Below are positions 1 through 11,600 of a stretch of DNA of 64,000 nt, piece by piece. The stretch lies in NCBI GenBank assembly GCA_037954325.1, contig JBBMNZ010000006.1:2610001-2674000 (forward strand), written 5' to 3'. Origin of the DNA: Fistularia commersonii. Lineage: Eukaryota > Chordata > Actinopteri > Syngnathiformes > Fistulariidae. Below the pieces are notes generated by a model. That model had not been told where the DNA came from and did not search any database. It was given only the letters and a program-made list of their open reading frames with translations. How positions within the stretch are numbered: position 1 is the first letter of the stretch; each line of letters opens with the position of its first letter. The position numbers and the translations under genes were made by a program.

Positions 1-226
1 GGCGCTCTATTTATCCGAGGAACGTTAAGCACGGATAATTACGCGTTCAGGTTTTGCAGTAACAACGTCTGGCCACCGGGAGTCCTCGTGATGCCCTCCA
101 GACGTTGACATCGGTTAGCTCGCTAGTCGGTAGGTGGCGCTTCTGCTAGCTAGCATAACCGACACAAATGGGTGGTTTCAGGGTTGCCACGGTAATGGCG
201 CTTTTAATCAACGAGCGCCAGACGAC
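1..226. other. unique sequence, nothing recognised
   Basis: Mixed-composition unique DNA with several GCTAGC/TTAGC motifs near 115-160. I see no open frame, repeat unit or splice-like exon here. Confidence 0.5.
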
Positions 227-606
227 GTAATCTTTCTCAATCAGGAGGCAGAGACAGGTTTTTGAAGCGGAAGAAGAAGAAGAAGAAGAGCCATGTTGTT
301 GCCCATGTTTATGCGCTAGCTGGGCTTAGCATTAGCATTATGCTTTTTACCCAATCATGTTTCACTTTTTTCTATTGAACATTGGTTTGGTCCGAGCCGC
401 TCTGGACGTTTCCTGCGCCTTGGTTTTTTTCCCCGAGGTCGTAATATTTCGTAATCAGGAAGAGGAAACAGGTTTTACGCTACCTGTGCTTAGCATTAGC
501 AAGACGCTTTTTACCCAATCACGTCTCACACATGGCGTCACACATTTTTCCGTGGAACGTTGGTTCAGTCGGAGGTGTTCCGGCCATTTCCTGTCTCCTG
601 GGCCTT
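227..606. repeat. tandem duplication, two diverged copies of about 170-210 bp
   Basis: Copy A (227-440) and copy B (441-606) both begin with GTAAT.TTTC..AATCAGGA and share GCTTAGCATTAGCA, then GCTTTTTACCCAATCA, then GAACNTTGGTT and a CATTTCCTG/CGTTTCCTG block. Copy A carries an extra AAG-repeat tract at about 268-291. Such AAG tails are typical of fish RTE LINE insertions, so this may be an insertion scar (inference). The open frames crossing this block resemble nothing I know. Confidence 0.7.
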
Positions 607-1016
607 GTTTAAGACTTCCTGTACGGAGTTTCTCAGACAGGAAGTTGGAGGCCCGTTGCCGGGACGACGGGTTTGAAACCCCAATCTGTGTTATTAACTC
701 ACTTAAATGAGGGGTTTGACACAGAATATGATATAATATATACATAACTATGATATGTTGTTATAAATTTGTATAAAACCCTGTATCATGATTAGTAACG
801 GAAATGATGTTATTGTTTTGTTTTTTAATACTTTTTTTTTTTTTGGAAAACATGTTATCGGTCCAAAAACACTGGGAAAAAAAAATGAAAATAATACACA
901 AGATTAAAGTTTATGATTTTTAATCTTGTGTATTTTAAAAAGAATAGTAGATAATGTAGCAGAGGCAGATATTATTATTATAAATAAATTAATTAATTTT
1001 ATAATTAAATAAAACA
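607..1016. other. AT-rich intergenic stretch with one perfect hairpin
   Basis: AT-rich unique DNA. A perfect 16-bp inverted repeat lies at 893-908 and 919-934 (arms AATACACAAGATTAAA and its complement) around a 10-base loop. No gene is seen. Confidence 0.6.
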
Positions 1017-1660
1017 AATGAGAGGCAGAAATGATCAGGAATTTATATTAGGAATAGAAAAATGAACTAATTAAAAACAATGAAAAAAGGTTTGTTGTTT
1101 TTCCTTTTGTTTTAGCAAAATGTGAAAGGGTGGCAGGAAAATCACCGTCAGGAAAACAAATAAAAATTCAAATAAATTAAACAACATGTAAAAAAGCTTC
1201 TCTAATAAAAATAAAAGAAGGAGAAAACAAAAATGTGTCAACGAAGCAACAAACACTAGGACTCAATGTAATTAATAAAAATAATGGTAAAAAAAAAAAA
1301 TACAACTGAAGTAAACGAAGCAAGTCAGACAAGCAGAAATCAAATGGAGTAAATAAATAATTACATAAATAAATATGTAAGAATAAATACATAATATAAA
1401 AGGGAGGCAGATATGAATTTATATGTTGATTGTTTAATTAAAGAAAATGGAGAAAGCTTTGTTGTTTTTCCTTTAAATATGAGAAAAGGAAGCAATCGGT
1501 GGGGGTAAAATCAAAAAACAAAAAAAAAGAGACAAATTTAAAATGAATAGAATTCATTTTTAAAAAGCTTTTTTTTGTCCTGGTTGAATGGATGAGAAGC
1601 AGAAACCATCTGGAATAAAAAAAGAATAAATGTCAAAAATGATTTTGATAAAATAAATAA
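1017..1660. repeat. degenerate AT-rich tandem array
   Basis: GAGAGGCAGAAATGA-like blocks recur near 1020, 1404 and 1593. TTTGTTGTTTTTCCTTT blocks recur near 1090 and 1460. This suggests three diverged copies of a module of roughly 200-380 bp. Confidence 0.5.
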
Positions 1661-1844
1661 ATATTCGTCAAAGGTGAGGCTGAAAATTTTGAAAGCTAAT
1701 GTGTTGACGCTACTTTTTCTAAAAAGTTTTCGTTTATTTTTATTTTTAAATCAATTGAATCTGCTTAACCAGCTGCACAAATAAACAACCAAATGAATGA
1801 ATAAAGAACGATAACTTCCTTCTGGAAGTCTTATAACCTCTCCT

Positions 1845-1877
1845 CAGACACACACACACACGCACACACACACACAC
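1845..1877. repeat. CA microsatellite
   Basis: Interrupted AC dinucleotide tract. Confidence 0.95.
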
Positions 1878-1904
1878 GTGCATGCTGCATCCCACTTAGC
1901 CAGA

Positions 1905-2110
1905 TGTGCTAGTGTCAGTTTTCACTGGACGCCCGGGCGACGTGAAGGGAAGCGAAGCGAAGAGGGCGGCTCTCCGCCCGCCGTCTCCCGCCGCCCGCAA
2001 AACTAGATCCTTCCGCCAGCGCCGCCTCATCAGGGACCGCCAGCCTGGCGCGGCGTCCACGCCAGACGTGGTCGGCCTTTGGAAAACTTTACACGTTAAA
2101 AATGACAACT
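1905..2110. other. GC-rich unique island
   Basis: CpG-containing unique sequence between AT-rich flanks. It is open on both strands, but the peptides are Arg/Ala-rich and unrecognised and no splice sites are obvious. It could be a small CpG island or a conserved non-coding element. Confidence 0.3.
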
Positions 2111-2405
2111 TTCATCTGCGTGAGGTCGCTGTCATAACCTTTTTTCTCCCCCCAAAAAACCAAAATAATCATAATTTTCAGAGTTTTTTTTTTTTTTTTT
2201 TCCACCGTGTCTGACCTTTAATTCCATATTTGTTTTCTTATAAATAACAATTTTTGATTCATCAATTGAGGATGAGGTTGCTCAAATGATGAACGGACTA
2301 CAAATATGGCCGCTTTGATTATTCTCACTGTTATTATGATCCTACAAGCAATTCTGAGGATTTCATCTGAAACTTATTTTATCATTTCCTGTTTGTTCTT
2401 TAGCA

Positions 2406-2460
2406 ACACAATAATAATTATAATAATAATAATAATAATAATATTAATAATAATAATGAA
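2406..2460. repeat. AAT trinucleotide microsatellite
   Basis: Run of AATAAT units with few interruptions. Confidence 0.95.
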
Positions 2461-2611
2461 TAAAATTCTCAGAGCAAATCAGTTTTTTTTTGAGTTTAGA
2501 AAAACCCAAGGGGATCGTCAACATAGAAGAAGCGATGCTAACGCTAGCAACTAGCGGCTAGCCCACTCTGCGACCTTTCGGCTGCGATGTAGAGGTTCTA
2601 GAAAGAGGAAA

Positions 2612-2668
2612 AGGTGTTTACATCTATCTATCTATCGATCTATCGATCTATCGATCTGATCTGATCTG
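2612..2668. repeat. ATCT/GATC tetranucleotide microsatellite
   Basis: Successive ATCT, then CGATCTAT, then GATCT units. Confidence 0.9.
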
Positions 2669-3023
2669 TGAATGACAGCGAAATGTCATTGGGTGAATAT
2701 TTGTACGTCTCAAGATGGGGCCCTGTCATTGGTCCATGGGTGAACCACTCATTCACAGCCCCCAAATCATTATAGCAAGCTAAACGGTACGCTAATGAAT
2801 GAATGAATCAATGACTGACTGAATAAAAAAAACATCATCATAACTGATCAATCCGAAAGTCGCTATCTCGCTGGATTTTCCGAGCTTGAGCATTTTCCTT
2901 CGCTAACGAATCCCTGCGCTTACAAAGTCAACAACCTCAGTCACAACGATGTCATCTCATCTAATCAACCATATAGATAAGCACTATGAAGCAATATTTA
3001 AATATAGCGTCCCTTTAGCGACT
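2669..3023. other. unique sequence
   Basis: Unique mixed-composition DNA with a short GAAT run near 2795-2812. No gene is seen. Confidence 0.4.
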
Positions 3024-3032
3024 TGGCTAGCA

Positions 3033-3205
3033 TCGCTGTTCCCTCTAAGCCGCGCAATTGCGCAATCGCGTGCTGCTCCAGCGTTCTCAACGCATAATAA
3101 AATCCAAACTGAACTGTAAATAAAATAAATGTCTTTAATTTATTCACAGTTCAGCTTTGTCGTGCGTGGAGAACGCTGCAGCGGTGCGCGGCTAAGAGGT
3201 AACAG
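3033..3205. mobile_element. palindromic foldback or TIR element (MITE-like)
   Basis: The two halves are imperfect inverted copies. The left arm reads CTGTTCCCTCTAAGCCGCGC, then CAGCGTTCTC and TGAACTGT. The right arm is the reverse complement of a CTGTTACCTCTTAGCCGCGC-type sequence with the same two internal blocks. A spacer of about 20 AT-rich bases separates them, and the arms are about 75-90 bp long. The 9-mer TGGCTAGCA flanks it as a direct repeat at 3024-3032 and 3206-3214, as expected for a target-site duplication of 8-9 bp. There is no coding capacity. A hAT-type origin would fit the duplication length but is not shown. Confidence 0.75.
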
Positions 3206-3214
3206 TGGCTAGCA

Positions 3215-3600
3215 CGCTCGCTAACCGTGAAGTTTGAAGGCTGGAACGGAACGAGGAAGCAGCGGAAAACATCCACAAAAGACAGGAAATGAATAAATAA
3301 ATAAAAGCACCCGGAGGTGGAGATACAAAAAAACACACGCAGTTCATCGCGAGCGGCGGCGGCAACTTGTCCGCCCAAATTTTTCCATTTATATTCAGCG
3401 GCGGATGGAGAAGTGGAAGGGCGGCGGCAGTCAGACTTAAGTGGACGACTCAGTGGCTCAAACGGCGCGAGCGCCTTTTTTTTTTTCCTTTTCCCATGCA
3501 TACCATAACATCGCCGCGCAGCCGCTTCACTTTCCCGCTCTATTATTCCGGAGCCGTCGGATTTGCAGGCTCGCCGCCGTCTCACACCTGATGCAGTAAA
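3215..3600. other. GC-rich unique island
   Basis: CpG-rich unique DNA, with GCGAGCGGCGGCGG near 3349-3362. Open frames on both strands give low-complexity Ser/Arg/Ala peptides with no family resemblance. It may be a CpG island or a conserved non-coding block. Confidence 0.35.
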
Positions 3601-4002
3601 ACTAGGTTACCTGTCCTTCATTCCTTTTTTTTTTTTTTTTTTTATTTTTATTTTCCCGCCGCCCCTGTATTCTTTGCAAGGAGGGAGAGGAGACGCCTGC
3701 CGCCGTGATTAATTAGTCTTGAAAAGCTAAAAAAAAAAAAAAAAAAACAAAGAAAGCAGGTGCGGTTGGAGTTTATGTCGTCCCGCAGGAGCGTTTCTGC
3801 TCAGCCAGCAGAAGTGTAAAGTACACAAAATGAGCTGATGGGACAAAAAACAAGCTGTGACACATTTACAACACGGTTATTACACGTCGATGGTAATTTA
3901 TACGTTGATAAACTGTATTAATTGTTTTATGATTATGGCGAGCGGGACTGGACATGAATAATGAATGAATTACTTGAATGAATGAATGAATGAACACACA
4001 TG
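3601..4002. other. homopolymer-rich stretch
   Basis: A poly-T tract near 3627-3643 and a poly-A tract near 3730-3746 flank a short GC-rich segment. The remainder is unique AT-rich DNA with a GAAT run near 3961-3992. No gene is seen. Confidence 0.6.
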
Positions 4003-4097
4003 CATATATATATATATTTGTGTGTGTGTTTGTGTGTGTGTGCGTATCTGCATATATGCATTATATATGAATATGTGGATGTAAATATGCATAGACA

Positions 4098-4165
<68 letters not shown>

Positions 4166-4629
4166 TATATATATATTTACATATGTGTGTGTGTGTGTGT
4201 ATATATATAATGAATGGTCACGACCATTCATTAGAGAATTCGCTTAACCTGCTCCATGTTTTTGAATAGTTGGACATACGTGTGTGTGTGTGTGTGTGTG
4301 TGTATCTGCATATATGCATTATATATGTATATGTGAATGTAAATATGCATAGATATATGTGAATATATATGTACATATATATTTATGGATGTGTGTGTGT
4401 ATATATATGTTAAAATGTATATGTATGCATATATATAAACATATGTGTATATATATGCGTACATATATGTACATATGCGTACGTATGTATATATATTCAG
4501 AAATGTATTTTTATGCATATATGTAAATATTTTACAGATAATATAGATGCATACATGCATTAGCCATGGTCACGACCATTCATTAGAGAATTCGCTTAAC
4601 CTGCTCCATGTTTTTGAATAGTTGGACAT

Positions 4630-4660
<31 letters not shown>
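4003..4660. repeat. compound TA/TG array with duplicated single-copy modules
   Basis: Alternating TATA, TGTG and ATGCATAT sequence, including a near-pure TA run at about 4106-4162. The module beginning ATCTGCATATATGCATTA occurs near 4046 and 4303. The module ATGGTCACGACCATTCATTA, continuing through GCTCCATG, occurs at 4214 and again at 4566, 352 bp apart. Both are followed by a TG tract. The array therefore grew by unequal duplication of whole modules as well as by slippage. Confidence 0.85.
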
Positions 4661-4665
<5 letters not shown>

Positions 4666-4788
4666 AAACCACCTGCTTTCAGTAATTGGTTCCGTAATGT
4701 GACTCTCTGTCCACCTCCATGAGTCCCCGTTCTGCCTCCCTGTCCATTTTTTTTTTGCTATGATATGGTTTCCATGACGATGCTCGCA

Positions 4789-4791
<3 letters not shown>

Positions 4792-4824
<33 letters not shown>
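4792..4824. repeat. CA microsatellite
   Basis: Uninterrupted AC run. Confidence 0.97.
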
Positions 4825-4826
<2 letters not shown>

Positions 4827-4966
4827 CAGACCCCTGGGACGGGTGGGGTTCCATACTAGTCTCCGTCCAGCCATGGAAAGAAAAAAAAAATATGAACTCA
4901 TCAATTACTTCATCCTGCTCATCCTTCTGAGCTCAAGTACTCTACCAGGGTCACCCCGTCTCCATC

Positions 4967-4969
<3 letters not shown>

Positions 4970-5023
<54 letters not shown>
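4970..5023. repeat. TG microsatellite
   Basis: About 27 uninterrupted TG units. Confidence 0.97.
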
Positions 5024-5026
<3 letters not shown>

Positions 5027-5234
5027 GTGCGGTCCCGGCATCGTGCATATTTTCAGTGCATATTTTCAGTGGGTGATAATATGACATTTAAACATTTTTA
5101 ATAGTTAGTATTTTTTAAATCACATAATAATAATAGTAATAATAATAATAAAAATAGCTATAACAAAAAGCAATCACAATTAAAAATACATAATAATAAT
5201 AATTTCTTCTTGATTTTCTTCTTATTCTTATTAT

Positions 5235-5600
5235 TGTGATAAATCAGTATCTAGTGAAGGCAGAAAAATGACCATAATATTTGGAATTAATCACTTGACA
5301 AGGGCAGAAAAGTAGCATAAAATTTGTAATAAATAATTTGATGGTGGCAGAAAAATGACTGATATTTTCAATAAATCTCTAGACAAAGTTAGAAAATTAC
5401 CGCAAAATCTGCGCCGAGCGAACCGACATTTGCTGGAGAAAAATTACTAGAATTTTTGCATTAAATCGCCTGATACTTGTTAGAGAGAAAATAATCAAAA
5501 TGAAATAAATCACTTGACAATGGCGGAAAATTACTGTTATATATGTTATAAATTACTAAACATTAGTGAAAAATTAGCAGATTTAAAAAAAATAATAATA
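5235..5600. repeat. degenerate array, unit about 60 bp
   Basis: The phrase CACTTGACAA.GGCAGAAAA, then TGAC or TTACTG, then AATATTTG, then AATAAATCA recurs roughly every 55-65 bases with much divergence. A related array lies at 6880-7800. Confidence 0.65.
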
Positions 5601-5835
5601 ATGATAATACAGAAAATAAAGTTAATTATTATAATCAAGATATGATATTTTCATAGAGAAAAATAATAACTTAAGCATAGGGAGAAATAATAAATAAAGG
5701 TATTTCTTTAAACCAAGCTAGTTTTAACATCTGTAATTGTGCGATTTACTTAATTTAATAGCAAAGTGCGTTTTGATAACGTGCAAACCTTTTCACATTT
5801 GCAGTTCATTAATGAAAGTTTAATTAAAAATATAC
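5601..5835. other. AT-rich stretch
   Basis: AT-rich DNA with AATAAT runs. No gene or clear repeat unit is seen. Confidence 0.5.
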
Positions 5836-6238
5836 ATTTATTCATCTAAAGTAGCTCGGACGTCTCGGACTCCGCCAGGCGTCAGAGCCAATTTACCGTG
5901 AGACTCAGCCGCTCGCCGCCGGACGGGTCGGCGTATCGCTTTCCCGCCATTTTTTTTTTTTTTTTTTTTTCCCGCGACGCTTCCAGACCAGAACCTTCTT
6001 GCTTTCAAACGTCCTCGAGCTCTGATTTCAAGGAAAATACCTGAGGGGGAAAAAAAACAGTTTGGCCGATTCCTGCGTTCACCGCCGTGGCCGCCGTTCT
6101 TACTTCGGATTTCGCCACGTGGAAGTTCGGAAAAGGCGTCGTGAGGAAGGGACGGAAGTTAAAATACCGGCGTGCGTCGTCGTATCGTCTGCAAAGAATC
6201 TCACTTTTGTTTTTGTTTTGTGTTACATAGAATTTATC
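5836..6238. other. GC-rich unique island
   Basis: CpG-containing unique sequence interrupted by a poly-T tract at about 5951-5970. No recognisable protein or splice structure is seen. Confidence 0.35.
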
Positions 6239-6320
6239 ATTCATTCATTCCTTAACAAGTCGTATAGACATAAATATACAACCATTCACTCACTCATTCA
6301 CAACTCATATGGAGGCATTT
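6239..6320. repeat. remnant of a common teleost interspersed repeat
   Basis: The segment with ATTCATTC, AGACATAAATATACAACCAT, TCACTCACTCATTCACA and CATATGGAGGCATTTAAA resembles the distal part of the abundant fish repeat AGACAAACAACCATTCACAC..CCTATGGACAATTTAGA. The attribution rests on remembered family sequence. Confidence 0.45.
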
Positions 6321-6879
6321 AAACATTAATAATAATAGTAATAATAATAATAATAATTAGACTACTAATAATAATCAGACTAATAATAAGAATAATACTA
6401 TATTAGTATAAATTATATATGTGTATATATGTATATAATTTTTTATTATATATTTATCTATTATATATTTTAGTTTTATTATATATACAATTATATAGTT
6501 TATATGATCATATACATATGTATATATATTATATATATATTACATTAGTATAATAATACTTATAATAATAGTGTTGTTCTTGTTGTCATTATTAGATTGA
6601 TTTTATTGTAATCATTTAGAAACAATACTATTGATTGTATTAGTATTATCAGCATTATTATCATTTAAATAATACATATATTTTTATAAATACTATGTTT
6701 TTTGTATTATCAGCATAATGATTAATTTCAATATAAAACTCTTTATTATTATTATGATTATTGTTATTATAATCAGTATTATTGTTATTATTTAGATTAT
6801 TAGTAAATTGCTCCCAGTTGCAAGAGAAAAATGACTTGTCGTGACCGTAACGTTTGTAATGAATGAACATTTGCAATTT
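6321..6879. repeat. AT-rich stretch of AAT and TA runs
   Basis: AAT/ATT trinucleotide clusters near 6328-6400 and 6650-6800 flank a TATATA-rich core near 6410-6550. No gene is seen. Confidence 0.8.
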
Positions 6880-7800
6880 ACCAAATTATTTGGAATGCAT
6901 CACTTGACAACAACAAAAAATAATATTTGAAATAAATTCCTTGACCTTTAACTTAAAAAAATGACTATATTTTTTATATAATATATAATATAAAGTACAT
7001 TTACCCCAAAAATAAAGTCATTTTTTGGATGCAATGAAATGAAATGAAGACTGAAAAACTCCAGTCATTTTTGTATTACATAATTTGCCACTTAACAAGA
7101 GATTTTTTTTTTTTGATACATAATATGCTATAATATGATTAAAGTTATACTCTATTTAGATATGCTTAAGGCATGTTTAAGGCAAAAAAAAATAACCATA
7201 ATGTTTGGAATTACTTCCTTTACATTTAAAGGTAAACATCATATTAAAAATACTGATAAAATAACTCGATGTTTGCAAGAGAAAAAATACTTGTTAATTT
7301 CTTGTTTGCAAGAAAAAAAATGACCCTTATATTTGTGACGAATAACTTGATGTTTACAAAAGAGAAAAAAAATAATAGTTGTAATAAATAATATAATCAC
7401 GGCAATAAAAATTGGCCGAATATTCAGAAAGAGCTCCTCGAAGACGACAGAAAATTACAGTAATATTCGTAACAAATTGCGAGAAGTTTGCCAGAGAAAA
7501 TTGACTTGTTTATTCCTTGTTAGCAAGAACAAAACATAATAATTTGAAGTGACTCTCTTGACAATGGCAAGTGAAAAATGACTGTTTTTAATAAATGATG
7601 TCGTAAAGCAGAAAAAAATTCACCTATTATTTGTCGATAAATTATTTTTGTAATAAATCAATAGAAGTTTGCAAGAGATAAATGAGTTGTTATTTCCTTG
7701 TTGGCAAGAACAAAAAAAATAACTTGAAACGACTCACTTGACATTTGCAAGCGAAAAATTACTGTAATATTTATAATAAATAATGTCACAAAGGAACTGC
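6880..7800. repeat. degenerate array, unit about 55-65 bp
   Basis: Repeated blocks of the form CACTTGACA, then AAAAATGACT, then AATATTTG.AATAAAT, alternating with GTTTGCAAGAGAAAAAT and TCCTTG.T.GCAAGA blocks. It is related to the array at 5235-5600, so the two are probably one array split by later insertions. Confidence 0.6.
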
Positions 7801-7894
7801 TGTCCTTTGACCTTTGGAAAAAAAAAAAAAAAAAAAAAAAAAACGGAAAAATATTTTAAAAAAAAAAAGACAAGAGAAGTGTGGTTTTATCTAT

Positions 7895-8215
7895 CTGAGA
7901 TTCCGCCCTCTGGTTTCCACGTGAAAAAGTGAACAGCCGCTCGGCGCAGCTGCTCCGGAGGCCCGGCAGGAAATTGCAACCGAAATTGGCCTCGCGGTCT
8001 GAGCGCCTCACAGGTATGGAAGGTTAGTGTGTATATGCGTGTGTGTGTGTGTGTGTGTGTGTCCCTGTTATTACCGCAGACGTATTTCTTAGCCGCCCGC
8101 AATCATTCCTGCCGGGGAAGCGGCCGCCGCGGCCCGTGGTTAGCGGGTAAAAGGTCGCCGATCCGCCAAAGGCCGCCGCCGTTTCCTTTGGTTATGAAAA
8201 TGGCTCACGTGATGA
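7895..8215. other. CpG-rich unique island with a TG tract
   Basis: Unique sequence with GCGGCCGCCGCGGCC near 8120 and a TG microsatellite at about 8039-8062. Flanks are poly-A (7820-7845) and poly-T (8248-8275). No convincing exon is seen. Confidence 0.4.
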
Positions 8216-8245
8216 TGGATCCAAAAATCAGAAAAAAGTGTTTTT

Positions 8246-8282
<37 letters not shown>

Positions 8283-9540
8283 GATTTCAATTTATTTATT
8301 TATTTTTATTTTTTCATAAAAGTGGAAAAAAAAGTGGCAGGAAATGACTTTCAGTTCACACTAAGGGAACAAAATATATTTAATTTGTAACAAACATAAT
8401 TCAAAACCTGTTGAATAAACAGACAAAATGTTGATAAATAAAACATATAAAAAATAATAGATAGATAAATGAATAACTAGTTTATTTTTGTGGGCATGTG
8501 CTGATGGATCCAAAACCAGAAAAAGCATTTTTATTAATTTTTGCATTTGCATCTTGATTTATTTTTGAATTTGCATTTTAATTTATTTATTTATTTAATT
8601 AATTAATTCATAAAAATGGAAAAAAAAAAGTGGCAGGAAATGACTTTCAATTCACACTACAGGAAGAAAATATATTTAATTTTGGAATGAAAATAATTCA
8701 AAACCTGTTGAATAAACGGACAAATTGTTGATGAATAAAATATATAAATATAAGTAAATAGATAAATGAATTACTTTTATTTTTGTGGGCACGTACTGAT
8801 GGATTCAGAACCAGAATACGTTTTTAAAATGATTTTTAAAGAATTAACAAAATGAATAAAAAAGCCTTAAATTCACCCCAAAGGAATAAATTATATTTAA
8901 TAAAGAAACAATATCAGGAAAACAATAACAACAACAACAAAAAAAATCAGTGTTGAATAACCTGACAAAATGTTGATTAATAGAAGGTATGAAAATAAAT
9001 AAAATTGTAAAAGACTTAACAAAATGAAATGAATGACAGGAAAACGCCTTAAATTCACCCCAAAGGAAGAAAATATATTTAATAATTTAAATAAAGATAT
9101 CGGGAAAACAATTAAAAAAAAAAGAGTGATTGAATAACATATTAAAATGTTGATAAATAAACCGTATACAAAAATAAAAACAAATGAATTAATCAGTTAT
9201 TTTTGTGGACACATCCTGATGGATACAGAAGGAGAATACGTTTTCTTTTTTTCCAGAATTAAAATAGATAAATAAACAAATAAAATGGCAAATCCCAAAA
9301 TAAACAGGTTAATTTGTTATTACATTGGGCACAAGCCGATGGAGAACCAGAAAACGTCTTTTTTTTTTTTCATTTTTAAAAAGTTGAAAAATATTTAAAA
9401 AAGTAAAAATTTCATGAAATCACTTTAAATTCCCACCAAGGAAGAAAGGATACTCAGTATAAAAAGAAAATATATCAGAAAGAAATAACAAATTTAGAAA
9501 ATGTATAAAAAAATCAATGAATTTCCAAAATTAATGAATT
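8210..9540. repeat. five-copy AT-rich tandem array, unit roughly 290 bp
   Basis: CTGATGGATCCAAAACCAGA-like starts lie near 8211, 8501, 8794, 9208 and 9338. They are followed by GGCAGGAAATGACTTTCA, TTCACAC.AAGGAAGAAAATA, GTTGAATAAAC and ATTTTTGTGGGCAC blocks in the same order. The first three copies are spaced about 290 bp. Later copies are rearranged. There are no conserved open frames. Confidence 0.8.
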
Positions 9541-9574
9541 AGTGATTTGTGTTGTCATGTGCTCGAGCTCCCTT

Positions 9575-9895
9575 CCACATGATAGAAGCCCTGGAGAACC
9601 CCCCTGTGACATGGTACAGCCCATCATGACACGACAAACCCCCCCCTTGACAAGGTAACATGGTAGAGTCCTCTGCAACATGGTAGAACATCCTGCGTGG
9701 TGGTAAAAGCCCTCGCTGTAAAATGGTACAACCCATTGTTGCATGATAGAACCCCCCCGCTGATATGGTACAACCCGTCTTGATAGTAGTACCAATAGTC
9801 ATATGGTAGAACCCATCATGACATGATAGAACCCCCCCCCCCCCCCCCGCAACATGGTAGAACCCATTTTTGTGGTAGAACACGCCATGTCACGC
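9575..9895. repeat. minisatellite with TGGTAGAACCC core
   Basis: ACATGGTAGAACCC and ATGATAGAACCC cores recur about 12 times at spacings of about 18-32 bp, with C-rich spacers and a C run of about 18 at 9831-9848. Open frames on the minus strand are a by-product of the repeat. Confidence 0.85.
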
Positions 9896-10895
9896 TAGGC
9901 TAGCTGTTAGAAATGAATAAATAAACAGAGCGGCGCGGAAAAAAACATTTTAATCGCACATTTAGATCAGCACAATCAGGCCGGGTCGTACCATCTACCC
10001 TGTGTGCGGGGGGTATCGAGACATGTAAACCGCGGCGTCGGGTGGAAGCGTAGCCGGAGGACGAGTAAGATGTCACCTGTCGTCACGGTGATCCAAGGCT
10101 CTCATTTCCGACATTCCTAGGGGGGCGGGGGAACAGTTGGCGCCGCGAGTTCAACGCCGTTTGACCCCGTCGGCCTCCCGTCGCCGCTCGCCGCGGATCA
10201 CTTCAACATGCTAGCGCTAATCCTACGTCTACCCGCGTGTGTGTGTGTGTGTGTGCGTGGAAATGTGTGTCTGATGATCTACGGCCTGCGACCCGATATG
10301 TCAACGCACCTGCGACGGCTTTTCAACGCGGGAAAGCACAGCTGACGCCGCCGCCGCCGCCGCTCCTCTTCATCTTTGTCGTCGTCGTCAGATTTACAAG
10401 GTCCCGGAATTCACCGCCATTTGTCGAGTTTCACGGCTTCTCCGCCAGTTCTCAGGGGTTCTCGACAGATTCCCAGGAGATCCTTGACATCAACGCTCCA
10501 GAAAGTAGATTGTCATGATTACAGGGTAGGAGAATACGCGCTAATATCATACGTAAATATCCAGCTAATTTACTTCCTGGCTAAACAGGAAGTTGCGTCC
10601 TGACGCCCGTTGACGGACTGCCAATGCGCGATTGGACCGCTTCCCAACTATACCGGTTTTACGAAGTCAATATCCGAACAAAAACGTTGAAGCGGACAAA
10701 ATAAAGATGTTTGTTAGCTGCTAACAGGCTGCTAGCGGAGATGCTAAGTCACGCTGTAATCTCCGTCCTGACACCGTTTTTGTGCGTTTCGCTTGATGGT
10801 TCCAAAACGGAAAGAGCGCAGCGTCATGGGCGTAGAATAGAAGTTTCCGGGCTTTCCTGACGCCGACTTTAACACCGTAAAAAAATCTTTTATTT
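9896..10895. other. CpG-rich unique region
   Basis: Unique DNA with a TG tract (10239-10254), a GCC run (10348-10362) and clusters of GCTAGC/GCTAAC motifs near 10210 and 10715-10745. No exon or protein family is recognised. Confidence 0.4.
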
Positions 10896-11225
10896 TGGTG
10901 GGACGGACCGATCCATTCTTTCCATCCCTATTGCATCCCTATTTTGCACAACCAAAACTGCATTTTCCATAAATTTCTATGCAGCATTTAACATAAATAA
11001 ATATGATTATATAAATATTGCACAGGTAATATATTTTTTTTTTATATTTTTCTTTTACATTGCACTTCTATAGTATCTATATCCTGACTTGCACATTTTT
11101 GCACATATTTTGCTATTAATACAATTAATGCTATTTTTAGTGCTGCTGTGAAAATTCCCCCATCAGGGGATCAATAAAGTCTATCTTATCGTATCTTATC
11201 GTATCTTACCTTACCTTATCTTGTC
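10896..11225 (+). mobile_element. 3' tail of a LINE-type retrotransposon
   Basis: The block TTGCACTTCTATAG, then TATTTTTAGTGCTGCTGTGA, then CCCCCATCAGGGGATCAATA ends in AAAGTCTATCTTATC and repeated CTTAT units. A terminal GGGATCAATAAAGT followed by short 3' repeats is typical of fish L2/Rex1-type LINE 3' ends. No reverse transcriptase remains, so this is a 5'-truncated or decayed copy. The clade is not resolved. Confidence 0.65.
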
Positions 11226-11335
11226 TTATTTTCCGTTGTTTCCCGCGAGGAGCTCATTTTTTAGTTCATGAGCATTTATGTTATAGGAGAATTTTTAGGA
11301 AAAAAAAATTAAATCCTCAAACTGAGGTACTTTTT

Positions 11336-11440
11336 TCATTCATTCATTCATTCATTTTCGAAACCACTTATCCTCCGCTATCGATCACACATCATATAGA
11401 GACAAGAATATTCACCCTGTCATTCACACAATTTATTTTA
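11336..11440. repeat. remnant of a common teleost interspersed repeat
   Basis: ATTCATTTTCGAAACCACTT, ATCCTC, CATATAGAGACAAGAATATT and CACCCTGTCATTCACACA match the outline of the abundant fish repeat with ACCGCTTATCC and AGACAAACAACCATTCACAC blocks. The middle is deleted. Confidence 0.6.
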
Positions 11441-11600
11441 TTATTATTATCTATTTTATTTAATTAATTTTATTTTATTCTATTTTATTTTATTTTAATT
11501 TATTTCTTTTCTTTTTTTGTTCATTTTATTTCATTTTTAAACTTTTTTTTTTTTTTTAATCATTTTTTTTTATTTTTCTCTCCGATATAGTTTCATCTCC
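11441..11600. repeat. TTTTA/poly-T low-complexity stretch
   Basis: TTTTATTTTA runs followed by poly-T. Confidence 0.9.
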
